Shown here in pieces: positions 1 to 10,822 of a stretch of DNA of 64,000 nt (the stretch's first letter is position 1; every line of letters starts with the position of its first letter). The notes under the pieces were generated by a model. The model had not been told where the DNA came from. It saw only the letters and a list, made by a program, of their open reading frames with translations, and did no database searches. A program made the translations under genes and the position numbers. Origin of the DNA: Auanema rhodensis (taxonomy: Eukaryota > Nematoda > Chromadorea > Rhabditida > Rhabditidae). The stretch spans positions 17,000,501 to 17,064,500 of the forward strand of contig OZ059896.1 of the NCBI GenBank assembly GCA_964057225.1, given 5' to 3'.

Positions 1-549
1 AAAATGGAAAGAAAAATACGTTCCTGTCGCTGTAGCCGAGTAATGAATTACTCGTCAAAACAGTCAAATCTTCAGTATTCTCTTCTTACCACCCACATTT
101 ATTTCTTCTTTCAAATGTATCAACCACATATTCCGCTCTGTGAACGTATCAAAAACAAACAAGTTATATCACTTCCGATGATCTTGTATTATTTTATTTT
201 ATAGTTGCCTAACATTGTATGCTATTTCTATTTCTTATCCTTGCAATATTTTGGTTTATGCTATGTTTTTCCTTTGTATTTTGAATATGATATGTTTCCA
301 TGCACCTTTTAGCGTTCAACTTTTAAATATTTTGATCTCTTTTATAATTTTGTAATGGCATTTTCATAATTTAGTTTAACTTTTTGATAAATCTTTCTAT
401 TCTTAAACAGCGAATACCATGTGTTATGCCATGTGACAAGGAACTTCTTTCCGCTACATTCTAGCCCGCGTGTATCAGAATCAAAAGAAAAAAGTTGTAA
501 TGTTCCACGCTCAATGTCCAAAGGTGACAAGGATAGGTCTGAGAAATGA
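1..549 (+). CDS. possible 3' exons of an unrecognised gene cut by the window edge
   Basis: A chain of open segments can be joined in frame. It runs from the window edge to a donor at 40 (GTAATG), then 76-161 (phase 2 at both ends), then 411-549, which follows a good acceptor (TTAAACAG) and ends in TGA. The last exon reads EYHVLCHVTRNFFPLHSSPR and continues into a short Ser/Lys/Arg-rich tail. The first intron would be only 36 nt, shorter than the 45-60 nt usual here, which weakens the model. No domain is recognised. It could equally be chance open frame upstream of the acyltransferase gene. Confidence 0.22.
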
Positions 550-736
550 AATAGTTCTAATGCCCTTAAGGTTTTATTAGCCTATTAACTAATTTATAGA
601 CTTAAAAGATAAACACAGACGTTCATACTAAAACTACAATCTGCCATGCGTTATGATCTCTTTCTTCTATTTTCTTATATATTTATGAAAATTTATAAAA
701 GAGGAAAATTATTGTTTTCTCCTTTCCAGCACAATT

Positions 737-3385
737 ATGAGTACATTTTCGCAACAACATACCCTTCCATCTTTACCTGTACCTGATCTTAACACAACAT
801 TGGATCGATATTTACAGTCAGGTACATATTTCTCTAATTTATCTATATCGTTTGTGTTTCAATTTAGCTACTGCTACGGTAACAGATGTACGAGAAATTC
901 AAAGAATTCAAGAGATTGTTCAAGATTTCCGGATTAATCCATTAACTGATAAGCTGCATAGTTTGCTCAAAGAGCGAGCTGTAAAGCATCGAAATTGGGT
1001 AAGAACGTTTTTGATTTTTAAAACATCCTTTTGAAAATTTTGCATTGAACTTCGTTTTTACAGTTAGAAGAATGGTGGCTCGATTCTTATATGACTATTA
1101 GGGAGCCATTGATCCCATTTTTGAGTTTTGGTGCTAAAGTTGAGCATTTAACACCATTAGCGAATTCTCAACTTCACCGAGCTTCTGACATTATTCATGA
1201 ATGGGTTAAATTCTGGTTATTAATTCGACAGTTAGTTGAACACGCTGAATTAAGTAGTGTACGTTGGTTTTTTAGAGAGAAGATCCCCCCGTTTGTTCGC
1301 CAAGGAGATGTTTGGGATATGTCACAATATCATTTCTTATTTTCAAGTAATCGAACTCCCTCTGTTGAAAAAGATATTATGAACAGGTATTTCAAAACAG
1401 GTTTGAACATAAACATGTTCTTTAATTCATGACATCTTTACTTTTTTTAAGAAAAAGAAGGTAAAAGTCCAACTCACATAGTGATTTTGTATAAAGGACA
1501 AGTTTGGAAACTAAATGTTGTTAAAGAGAATGGAACTCCAAAAACGCCTGATGAATTGTTCCAGGTATTTCATAAAATATTTAATTTTTTAGAAAATATA
1601 TTTTGTGTTTAGGCTGTTAAATATATAAAGAATAATACAGTCGAAGAGAAGCATTCTGTGATATCACTAACATCGTTAAATCGTGATGATTGGGCCGAGG
1701 TAATTTGAAATTATGAACTTTGTTTCATAGATCTTTTGGTCATTTATTTTTTTTTATAATGGAAATAGTGAGAATATAATCTTTTTATAGTATCACCATC
1801 ACCTTTTACGGATTTCTGCAACAAATAAGGAAAATATTCAAATAATCGAAGAGAGTATTTTCTGCTTAGCCTTAATAGATGAAATCGAAAATGATTATAT
1901 CAAAGTAAACCATTGTATTTTTATTATTTTAGTTTTAATTTATTTGGAATTTTAGCTAAATTTTAACTCAATGCTTAACAAAACTACTCATCAATGGGCT
2001 GATAAAAGTGTTTGTTTTGGTATATATGAAGATGGACAAGCCACTATGCTGGTTGAAGTAAACGAATATTTTTTTTTATTTTCATTATATAAACATTAAT
2101 TATTATATACTCTTAAATTAAAAAGTAATTAAGTATAACAAATTTTATGTATTTCAGCACAGTAACGTTGATGCAATTGTAGCTCTTCATGCAGAAACTC
2201 ATTCTAACTCTCATGTTCGAAGAGAATTTTGGCAGCCTAAAGTATGTTTTTAATTAATTTTAATCTTTTCTTTATTTTCTATTATTATTGTTTAATAGTT
2301 TTGAAGTTTTTTTTCAGAAAGTGGCTTTTGAGAAACCTCAAATTCTGAAATTTAATTATGATTCAGATATAGTTAATGGAATAGAGAAGGCTAATAAAGA
2401 ATTTGAAGAAAAGGCATAATTAGAAATATATTTTTAAAACTTTATTTTTGATTTTTCAGAAATTATCTTTAAATTCACATATATATGAATATGATGGGTA
2501 TGGAGCACAAGCTTTGAAGAAAATCGGTCTTTATCCTGATACGGTTGTTCAAATTGCTCTACAATTAGCCTTTGCTAAGCTTCATAAATCGTAATTATAA
2601 AATAATTTAGATTTTATATATAAATTAAAATATTTAAAGTTTTGCTCCAATCTATGAAACAGCATCAACTAGGAAATATTACCATGGAAGAACAGAGACT
2701 GTCAGAGGACGTACTAGAGAATTAGTAGAATTTGGAAATTCTGTATTACAATCCAAACCAGTAGATTATCCGTTTCATTTCTTCAAAATATATTTGCTTG
2801 TTTCAGAAAAAAAACCAGAAACAATTATTTCAAAAAGCCTACAGCAAGCACAATGAGTTGATGAAGCATTCAATGAATGGAGAAGGTAAATTTCCGACAA
2901 GTTATTGTATATTTAAAACTATTGCCAGGTATTGATCGTCATCTTATGGGTTTGAAAGTTATTCAACAAATTCACTATCCTGAGCATCCTATTCATCCAA
3001 TTTTCAAGGATGTATCCTGGAAAGATAATGGAGGAGATGGCAATTTTCTTTTATCGACAAGGTTTCAATAATTCCTTTAAATAATAAAATCAGTAAATGT
3101 GATTGTAGTTTTGTTGGATACACATCAGATAAGCCAATCAGTAAAAGTGGAAACTTCTGTGCTGCAATGTGCCCGAATGGCTATGGTGTATTCTATAGAA
3201 TAGCTGCTAACAAGTATGCTTTTGAAGAAGATTTTAAGTATTTCTTTATTATTTCTTTTTTTTTCAGATTTTACTTTAACATAAGCAATTACAAAAACAC
3301 TCAATCGAATGCAGAAGCTTTTGAGTCATCATTAGCTTGGGCATTAAACACCTTATTTGATTTATTGATGCCTTCATCTCTTTAA
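737..3385 (+). CDS. carnitine O-octanoyltransferase-like choline/carnitine acyltransferase
   Basis: The enzyme transfers medium-chain acyl groups between CoA and carnitine, in peroxisomes if it follows CROT. Fifteen exons (first 737-821, last 3268-3385) join in frame to 611 aa; human CROT is 612 aa. The chain starts MSTFSQQHTLPSLPVPDL, typical of the family. The catalytic His is residue 324 in EHSNVDA, placed exactly at the exon 7/8 junction (CAC at 2158). GRTETVRGRT (residues 443-452) is the carnitine/CoA-binding motif but has G and R where relatives usually have S and C. LSTS (535-538) is intact. The C-terminus MPSSL is only a weak match to a peroxisomal PTS1. Exon 3 ends at 1400, not at the earlier GTATTTC, because only that choice keeps frame into the next exon. 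The intron 2414-2459 starts with GC instead of GT. An AATAAA lies about 25 nt after the stop. CROT rather than mitochondrial CPT is preferred because of length and lack of N-terminal membrane segments. Confidence 0.93.
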
Positions 3386-5126
3386 TTGTCAACACTTAAA
3401 AAATATCTGAAAATAAAGTGAATATCGCATTGATTGAACAATAATGTTTTATAGTCGATAATTTTTTAAAATACAAACAATTACATTACACACAGTCTTG
3501 AAATAATAATGGGAATATCTTCGAGCTTATTTCGTAAATGCTTATATACTATTGATTATATATGTTTTGTTAGTTTTAGGAGAAACCTTGATAAAGAAAC
3601 GAACAATCGTTTAAGCACTAAATCATCATTAACTATATACCTTTAGGGAATAGAGGACAATAGTGAAATCTTAATGGCCCACACAACACACTTCTCTGAC
3701 AGATGTAACAACAAATTTCTGTTCTACTAAACCAATACGAAGCTTACTCTATTTTAAATGTTATGTATTAAATACAAAAAAATGCTGTTAGTCATAAGGA
3801 AAACATCTAAATGACGCATGTCATTCAAATATTTTACGTGTTCCTGCTCAAATCTCTTACCATACATTAGTTTACTAAATATTACTAATAATGAAAATAA
3901 TAACAATGTGTTGTCCGAAATGGCCCAGTAACTCAGCTCATTGCTTGCATCTCATACATGTAGCTGACAGATGAAAGCCTTATCCATAGAAGAATAACCA
4001 GCACATGTTGATGTTTGTTTTCCTATGGATTCATATAATAAATGATCAATGTTGTAACTAATAGATGATATTTTCAGATCTAAACATATAGCCTTTAATA
4101 CTAAACAACAGAAATAAAATACAAACTACTTATTATAATATATAAATATAATTAGTTATTGATATATGTATTTATTTGTTTTTTCTGTTAATTGAAAATT
4201 TCATTTCTTGCTCGCGTGTACTTTTACGTGTAAAATAAGCTTTTACGTCAAAGGTCACGTAAGCACATTGTGCATTCAGAGCGTTTGGCAATCCCAAACT
4301 GAAAATCTGAAAATTCAAAGCATAAAATATGTTTTTTCCCAAAAAAAAAAATAAAATAATTAGGTTAAGAGAAACATATATTAGTGTGAGAAGTAAACAA
4401 GCGCCTCAGCTGTTTTTTTTCCAAAAAAATAAAAAACTCTTTTGTATTTTCTTTCTTTATTCTTATATGTATATGCTTATGAAATATTGTTTATATAATA
4501 ATAAAGCTGAAAAATATTCATGTACATATAAGTATTTACAACAAACACATCAATACATAGCTTATATTTATAATTTCATGGATAATTTAACATTATATTG
4601 TGAGTACATGAGAAGGCTGCCTTCCTTTTTCCAATACACCAATACTTACATCTTAAAATTGCATATATGGTTTGAGATTGCTTATAAACATTAAGTGTCG
4701 CTGTTTTCTTTCTATAAAAAGAAGAAATAAGCCTAAGCTCTTTTGTTCAGCTCAATAGCTATTGCATGGTAGTAAAAATAAATAAAAATTATTTTTTTGC
4801 TGTTGTTAGGTGAGGTCATTCTTCACTGTCTGATATCAATTTATCATTTTCACTCGATTTTTACACCTACGATTGCAAAGAAACTCAATATGCTCTCATT
4901 TATAACAATGATTGTATTTTTCAAGTTTTCCAAGTTGCTTATCTTAGCAAAGTATAGCGTTCACTCGTTTTTTTATTTTTTTTTCGACTGGACACAATGT
5001 TTCTTTATGTAGTTTTTCAAGCTGGAAAAAAACATTTATCAGCCTTATGTTGTTTGTTTGTTAACTTAGTAAAAGAAGTTCAAATATGTGATATCTAAGT
5101 TACTCTGTCTCTCCTACTCTCTGTTG

Positions 5127-5148
5127 CTCTCTCTCTCTCTCTCTCTCT
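5127..5148. repeat. (CT)n microsatellite
   Basis: An almost perfect CT run following imperfect CT-rich sequence from about 5105. It is one of several GA/CT tracts in the noncoding parts of this window. Confidence 0.9.
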
Positions 5149-5384
5149 TTGGGAGTCATTCTCTTTTTTCAATACTAAAAGAAGAAAACGAAGTAGAAGA
5201 ATAGAAAGAAAAAGGAATTGAAATTGAGGAAGAGGGTACCAGAATGAAAGAGAAAACTTAGTGAGGGTCAGAGGGCATTACGAAGGGTCAGAGAGAGCTA
5301 AAAAGAAAGACAGAAATGAGCAACAAGAGAATATCATTATGTAGGAGAGAATGTGAGAAAAAGAAAACGAAACTTACAAAAAGA

Positions 5385-5445
5385 GAAAGAGAGATACACC
5401 GAGAGAGAGGGAAAGAGAGAAAGAGAGAGAGAGAGAGAGAGATTG
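5385..5445. repeat. (GA)n imperfect microsatellite
   Basis: A GA-rich run with AAAG interruptions, purest at about 5420-5441. It generates spurious Glu/Arg open frames on the plus strand. Confidence 0.9.
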
Positions 5446-5624
5446 CTTGACTATTGTCTTATTTTTGCTCTCGTCTGTCTATTCCCTATTCATCATTCAC
5501 AGATTTTCAAAGAGCCTGCAAATCAGATTTTGTGTGTTTCTTCTTTCAAGTACCAAACTTATGCCATCATGTTGCTACATTTACACCATATATAGAGATA
5601 GTTAGAGCGATAGGGAGAAGTACC

Positions 5625-5670
5625 CAGAAAAAGAGAGAAGGAGAGGAAGAAAGAAAGAAGGAGAGAGAGG

Positions 5671-5726
<56 letters not shown>

Positions 5727-5750
5727 AAGAAAGAGAAAGAGAGAGAGACC
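5625..5750. repeat. (GA)n microsatellite, about 125 nt
   Basis: The longest purine tract of the window: GGAAGAAAG interruptions lead into a pure GA run (about 5674-5722) and then GAAA variants. Its opposite strand is a pure CT tract and gives a meaningless Ser/Leu open frame. Confidence 0.93.
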
Positions 5751-7469
5751 TACGACTTCGAAGATCATGATTATTATGATATCACTCAGTCTTTTTTTCA
5801 AACCAAACACGCCTTTATTTTTTTGCAAACTATTAAATATAACTTATATTTTGTTTATATCATTACTTTATGTTCATCAATTCATTGGACTTTCGAAGTA
5901 GATCATCTGAATAAATTCTAAAGAGTTGGTTGTCATCATCTATCCATACCTGTTATTTCTACTAAATGCCTACATAATCCAATCCAAATATGACTATTAC
6001 TCTCCTGGACAGAAGGAAAAAAACGTAAAATAAATCTTTTATTGTCAGATCTTCACGCACAATAGCGTCAAGGGAAAATAAATCCAAACTTTTCTGTTTC
6101 GGCTCAAACTCTGATAGCTAGAAGTTGGGCTTTACATCTGAAGCCCGTTGTTCATATCATCAGTCATTTTAAATCCCAAGATGCTCATGATTTATGCGAT
6201 TAAAGTCACTTTCTCTTTTTTTCCATAACAAGAACAGAAAAATCTTTTAGTAATATGAACCTTCAGATATAACTATGCTTTTAATATTATTTTTTTCTCA
6301 TTTTAGTATTCCGTCAACGAATTTTAAATTTTTTTCCACAACAATGTTTTATATTATGATTTTCTTTTGTTTTTTTCTTCTTTTTCTTTTTTTTTTCGTT
6401 CGTTCAGCTTTCTATATCGTCTCCAGAATTTAGGAAGAGTAAAAAGAATAAAAATAGAGTTGTTCTTCATGCTGTTGTTGAATTTGCTTTGTGTGTTTCC
6501 GGTTGACTTACTGGATATTTCAACAGAACCTTCACCAATCACAGATTAAATATGAAATTTTTGTGACAGATCTTCACTTTTCATTCTTTGAATAGCATGA
6601 TAGTTATCTTATCGTACTTGATGTGTAGAAACATCAAGCTTTGTATCATTTTCACATAACTAGTTCATCGTTTTGCTGAAATGCTCTAGCCTGGCAACAG
6701 AGGATAGGTTTAGTTTTCCATTCTATCTCTTTTTATTGTTTCTCTTTCTCTTTTTTTCCCTTTCTCTTTATTTTTGTCTTTTTCCTCTATATAAGTATAC
6801 TTCTTGACGTTATACATACATATACCTCACTTATTTTCTTCTTTATTTTGTTCTCTCACCTCCTTATCTGTTGCTATGAAACTTCTCTTCTATAGCCCAC
6901 CAAAGTGCATTTTCCTTTGAATTTATAACTTCCTATAGCCTGAACTTGTCAAAACGTATATATATTTAACAATTATTTCCCGTTTATTTTATAAGTTAAA
7001 AAGAATTTAATCATAATAAGCGCATTCACAACTACAAAGTTCGAACGTCATGTAATTGCTTCGTTTAAACCCTTTTCAAAGATTTTTCAGCCAATCTGAT
7101 TTGATTTATTTCTATTTAACTGTAATGCTAAACCTGAAAACTTGAGCAAGATTATACAAAAATTTATATCTGTTTGACGCACTTGATTAAGCCAATTTCT
7201 TGTTTTTTTTTATATATTTTTAAATAGATAACGTAGTTTTCGTTTGTAAATGTTTGAAAAGCATGAAACTACTCCTCCTCTTCGTCGTATATTCTGTTTA
7301 GCTTTTCAAAACTTTAGAAATTTTTTAGAAATATGATGATGAATAACTTCTTCTTTTTTCTCTTTTTTGAATTGAATATATTAAGTTCTTTAACTCATTT
7401 ACAAAGTGTCAGACAGAGGAAACTGAGCGAGAAAAGAGATGGCAAATGATCATGAAAAGCTTTTTATCT

Positions 7470-7475
7470 TCATCA

Positions 7476-7529
<54 letters not shown>

Positions 7530-7532
7530 TTT
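7470..7532. repeat. (CT)n microsatellite
   Basis: A near-perfect TC repeat with two T-rich interruptions close to its 3' end, located in the intergenic region 0.8 kb upstream of the orphan secreted gene. Confidence 0.92.
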
Positions 7533-8295
7533 CTATTCGAATAAAATGCTTAAAATGAAGTCTTTTCCTCAAATTTTCCTTGATTTATGCGCATTTCGAC
7601 GGCTTTTTCGAATATAATAACTTCTCCTGTCTATGTATGCATGTACATGTGAGTGTATGTGTGGGTCTAAGTATGTGTGTGTATGTCGAGGTCCTCAATT
7701 CACTCTCGGGTTCCTTTGACCACTTTTGCCCATCAAGTAAAGCTCATCTTATCCGAAAATATGAATTTTTCTGATTATCTTCTATTCATTTTTGAAGTTC
7801 ATGCTTTCTATCGCCCTTGCCGCCTAAACAATATTTTTTCAAAACTCTTTTGATTCAGGACTTCCTTAGACTGCTCCTGTTCAGATGCACTCCTTCTCTC
7901 TCTTTCCTTATGCTTCACGATTCCAATAAGACGAATTTTGCTCAATCTCTTACTTTCTGTTTCCTCACAAAACTGAGCAAAAATCAGTTCATCACCTTTG
8001 TCTTATAATTTGATATTTTTTTTGCCCTGATTCTTCAACGGAATTAGCTTAGAAGAAGAGTTGAAATTGAACCTTTTCATTCATATTTACATACTTCTAA
8101 CAATCCTTCCTTTTGATCATTAAACAAACGTTTTGACTTTTTATATTCTTCATCTTTAATCCGTACTTTCCATCTTCGATGATTGAATGTTGGCTTAATA
8201 TTTTCTAAAAAAAGTCATTTATCTCTCTCGTTATAATATATATTTTTCAGCTTTTCAATGAGATTACTATATGCAATTCAAAGGAATAGTTTCAT

Positions 8296-10287
8296 ATGAT
8301 GAAGCTTTTCTTTCTTTCTATTTTCATCTGTTCCTGGACATTGTGCAAATCACGAGAAACATGTCATTCACGTAACTTTCATCATGTTTTGAAACAAGAA
8401 TCAGATGATTATCTGATATACGGGTTAACTCAGGTTAGTTCTCATGCTTTTCATATTTGCCCATATTTCACTGTTATTCTCCTCTTCCTTGAAAAAATAT
8501 TAAAAATTTGGTTCAATTTCAATGTATTTATAGGATTGTCAAATTGTTTTCCTTCGACCGTCCCAAATTGCTTTATTATCAACATTAAATGTGAATATAT
8601 ATAATTCTTATTGTCACCCAAATTTAGTTCAGATGCATTTACAGGTGAATTTTTATTAAAAAAAATTTTTTTCCAGTATATTATCTTTCCTTATTATCAA
8701 TTTTATATTAATTTAGTCAGGGGATACCCTTCTTTTGGTGACAAAACAAGCTGGAAATCGCATTTGTACATTGAATGTTACAATTCCACCATTTGATTTG
8801 TTATTTGGAGATCATCTATTTAGGTTTTTTTTCTACAAATTATGCAAAAAAATTATTTTTTCAATTCAATTTTAGCTATTCTATATTCAATTCCTTATCA
8901 TATGCTGTATGCTCTCATTCGCCGCCAAATTCCTATCAACTCGAAGCTGATCTATCATTTCTGGATACAATATACAATGTAAAATATTGTTTATTTTCCT
9001 TTTTTTTAAAATAATTTATTTAATACTTAAATCTATAATTATGCAAGTTTTCAGAATGTTATATACTTCATTAATGGCCATTCAGAAGGTAGTGATTGGA
9101 ACGTTCTGCAATTTTTCATAAATAGTGAAGGATATCTACGTTATTTAGATAAGATTCCAATCGAAAATCATGCAAAACGTAAGAAATTAGAAATTCTATA
9201 CTATATACTCATACTTATACTTGTATTTCAGGAGAATGGACGGGACCTGATATTGCTAATGAATATGTAGTTGGATTAGATACTCAACGAAATTTTTTGT
9301 TCAAACGCAATCGTTTTCAGCCAACTTTTGATTATGAATGTGCTTATGATCTTCTGTTTCGGTTGAAATTTTTTGATTCATTGATATGTTTCATATTCTT
9401 TCAGACCAACGTTTGTTACAACACAATATGGCAATGATAGTGCTCACAAAGCAGGAACATGGCTCAATTCAATTGCCGCTGATAACAACATTCTACTTTA
9501 TCCTGAGACTGATCGAACGGTAAGTTTATTAGTAAATTATGTTTAAGAGAAAAACTTTATTTATAGTTTGAGTTTGGCTCAAACTTGGAGAAACTTAAGA
9601 ATTTCTAATTTAGGTATCACCTCCCGTAACATACATACGTTCAAAGAATGTGAGTAGCATCAATGATACATCTTCATATTGCTTAACAACTATTGGATAT
9701 AGTATGGATATGGGAATTGTCCGTGAAAGTACTTTACTTAAGATTCAAAAGAATCCATTACCTCTATTTGGTATGTTTTCAGATTGTTTTGAATTGAACA
9801 AAAAGCAATTTTAGATACTAATGGAAAGATGAAGAAGCCATCAAGTATCTCTTCTATGACAACTCATCGACATCGTAAAACGACGCTCAAAGCTGTTGCT
9901 CCTGAAGTGACTACAATCAACTCTGTTATGACTTCTGTATCTGGTATCAAGATTGAAGAGGAAGACGATATCTCTAACGAAGACGAGTACAATGATACTC
10001 CAGGCGGTGTAAACGATGATCAGGAACATTCTGACCTAGACAACGACGCTGCTAGCACATCTAAGCAAAAAGTAGTTGAATTGCCGATCGAGAGTCATCA
10101 TGATTCCAGCAAAGGAATGACGGTGTCTTCCGGAGCAGAGACGTCTGATGATCGACAGACTTCAGACAACCTGCAGCATAACTCCCAATCTGCTCACATG
10201 AACAAAACATCAGAAAATTCGTCTGTAAACCTTCAATCAACCATGCTCTCATTGTCACTACTATACGTATTATTAGTTATATTCTGA
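8296..10287 (+). CDS. orphan secreted protein with C-terminal GPI-type signal
   Basis: I do not recognise the family. Nine exons join in frame to 485 aa: 8296-8433, 8534-8644, 8717-8823, 8876-8978, 9055-9178, 9232-9361, 9405-9519, 9614-9770, 9815-10287. The N-terminus is a signal peptide (MMKLFFLSIFICSWTLCKS). The next 300 residues form a compact region with about nine cysteines and several N-glycosylation sequons (for example NVT, NDS, NVS, NDT). A low-complexity linker rich in Ser, Thr, Asp and Glu follows, and the chain ends in LSLSLLYVLLVIF with no charged tail, as in GPI-anchor signals. Inference: an extracellular, membrane-tethered protein. The exon 3 acceptor (ag at 8715-8716) was chosen because the upstream CCAG at 8675 leads to a stop. 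A type I membrane or purely secreted form cannot be excluded. Confidence 0.72.
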
Positions 10288-10703
10288 ATAAAATATTTGT
10301 TTCTTAAAAATTTAAATTGTTTTCTAATTTCGAAGAATATTCTAAATCTCAGGTCTTTTGTAGAAGGAAGTTTTATTAGTGACCTTATAGAGCTTTACCC
10401 CTTCTTGCAGTCAAGTTCCTCAAATTGGTCAGTCATCCATCTCATTCTCACGCTGACTGTCAAACTTGAAGCACATGTTAATATGGCTTTAACAAATTTT
10501 TATCCGACAAATTATTGAGCTTTACATTAAATTAAATAGATTTGTACTATAAACGATTACGAATTAGCTAAATTTAAAAGATTAATTTTCAATTTTATAG
10601 TTTTTCTCTAATGACAAAGACAATTGTCGACCCATCCAATTATAAACGAAATTCATGTATTAACCCAAAGAGATGAAAGTATATTCGAAGATATGTTCGC
10701 CTA

Positions 10704-10822
10704 TATGAAGGAGTTAGAGAGAGAGATAGAGAGAGATATTGAGAGAGATGGAGAAAGATTGAGAGAGATAGAGAGAGGGATTTAGAGAGAGAGTGAAAGA
10801 GAAAAAGAGAGGAAGTAAGAGA
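10704..10822. repeat. interrupted (GAGA)n tract
   Basis: GAGAGATA/GAGAGATT units with irregular spacing, giving a Ser/Leu-rich open frame on the minus strand that is not a gene. Confidence 0.88.

Larger units (their letters stand above)
3386..8295. other. intergenic, no gene seen
   Basis: Nearly 5 kb without a convincing coding chain. Open frames here are carried by GA/CT tracts, T-runs or TG repeats and have no domain or plausible splice partners. The block 4209-4262 is the most promoter-like part, with repeated TTTTACGT and an AGGTCA half-site. It may serve as shared upstream sequence for the gene starting at 8296. Confidence 0.6.

Noticed and set aside
4329-4694. 121-codon plus-strand open frame
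   Set aside because: Composition is Tyr/Lys/Phe/Ile from plain AT-rich sequence, with no motif, no signal peptide and no supporting splice sites.
5454-5921. 155-codon plus-strand open frame and its 89-codon minus-strand mirror
   Set aside because: Both are carried by the GA/CT microsatellite; the amino-acid runs are Glu/Arg or Ser/Leu repeats with no domain and no splice partners.
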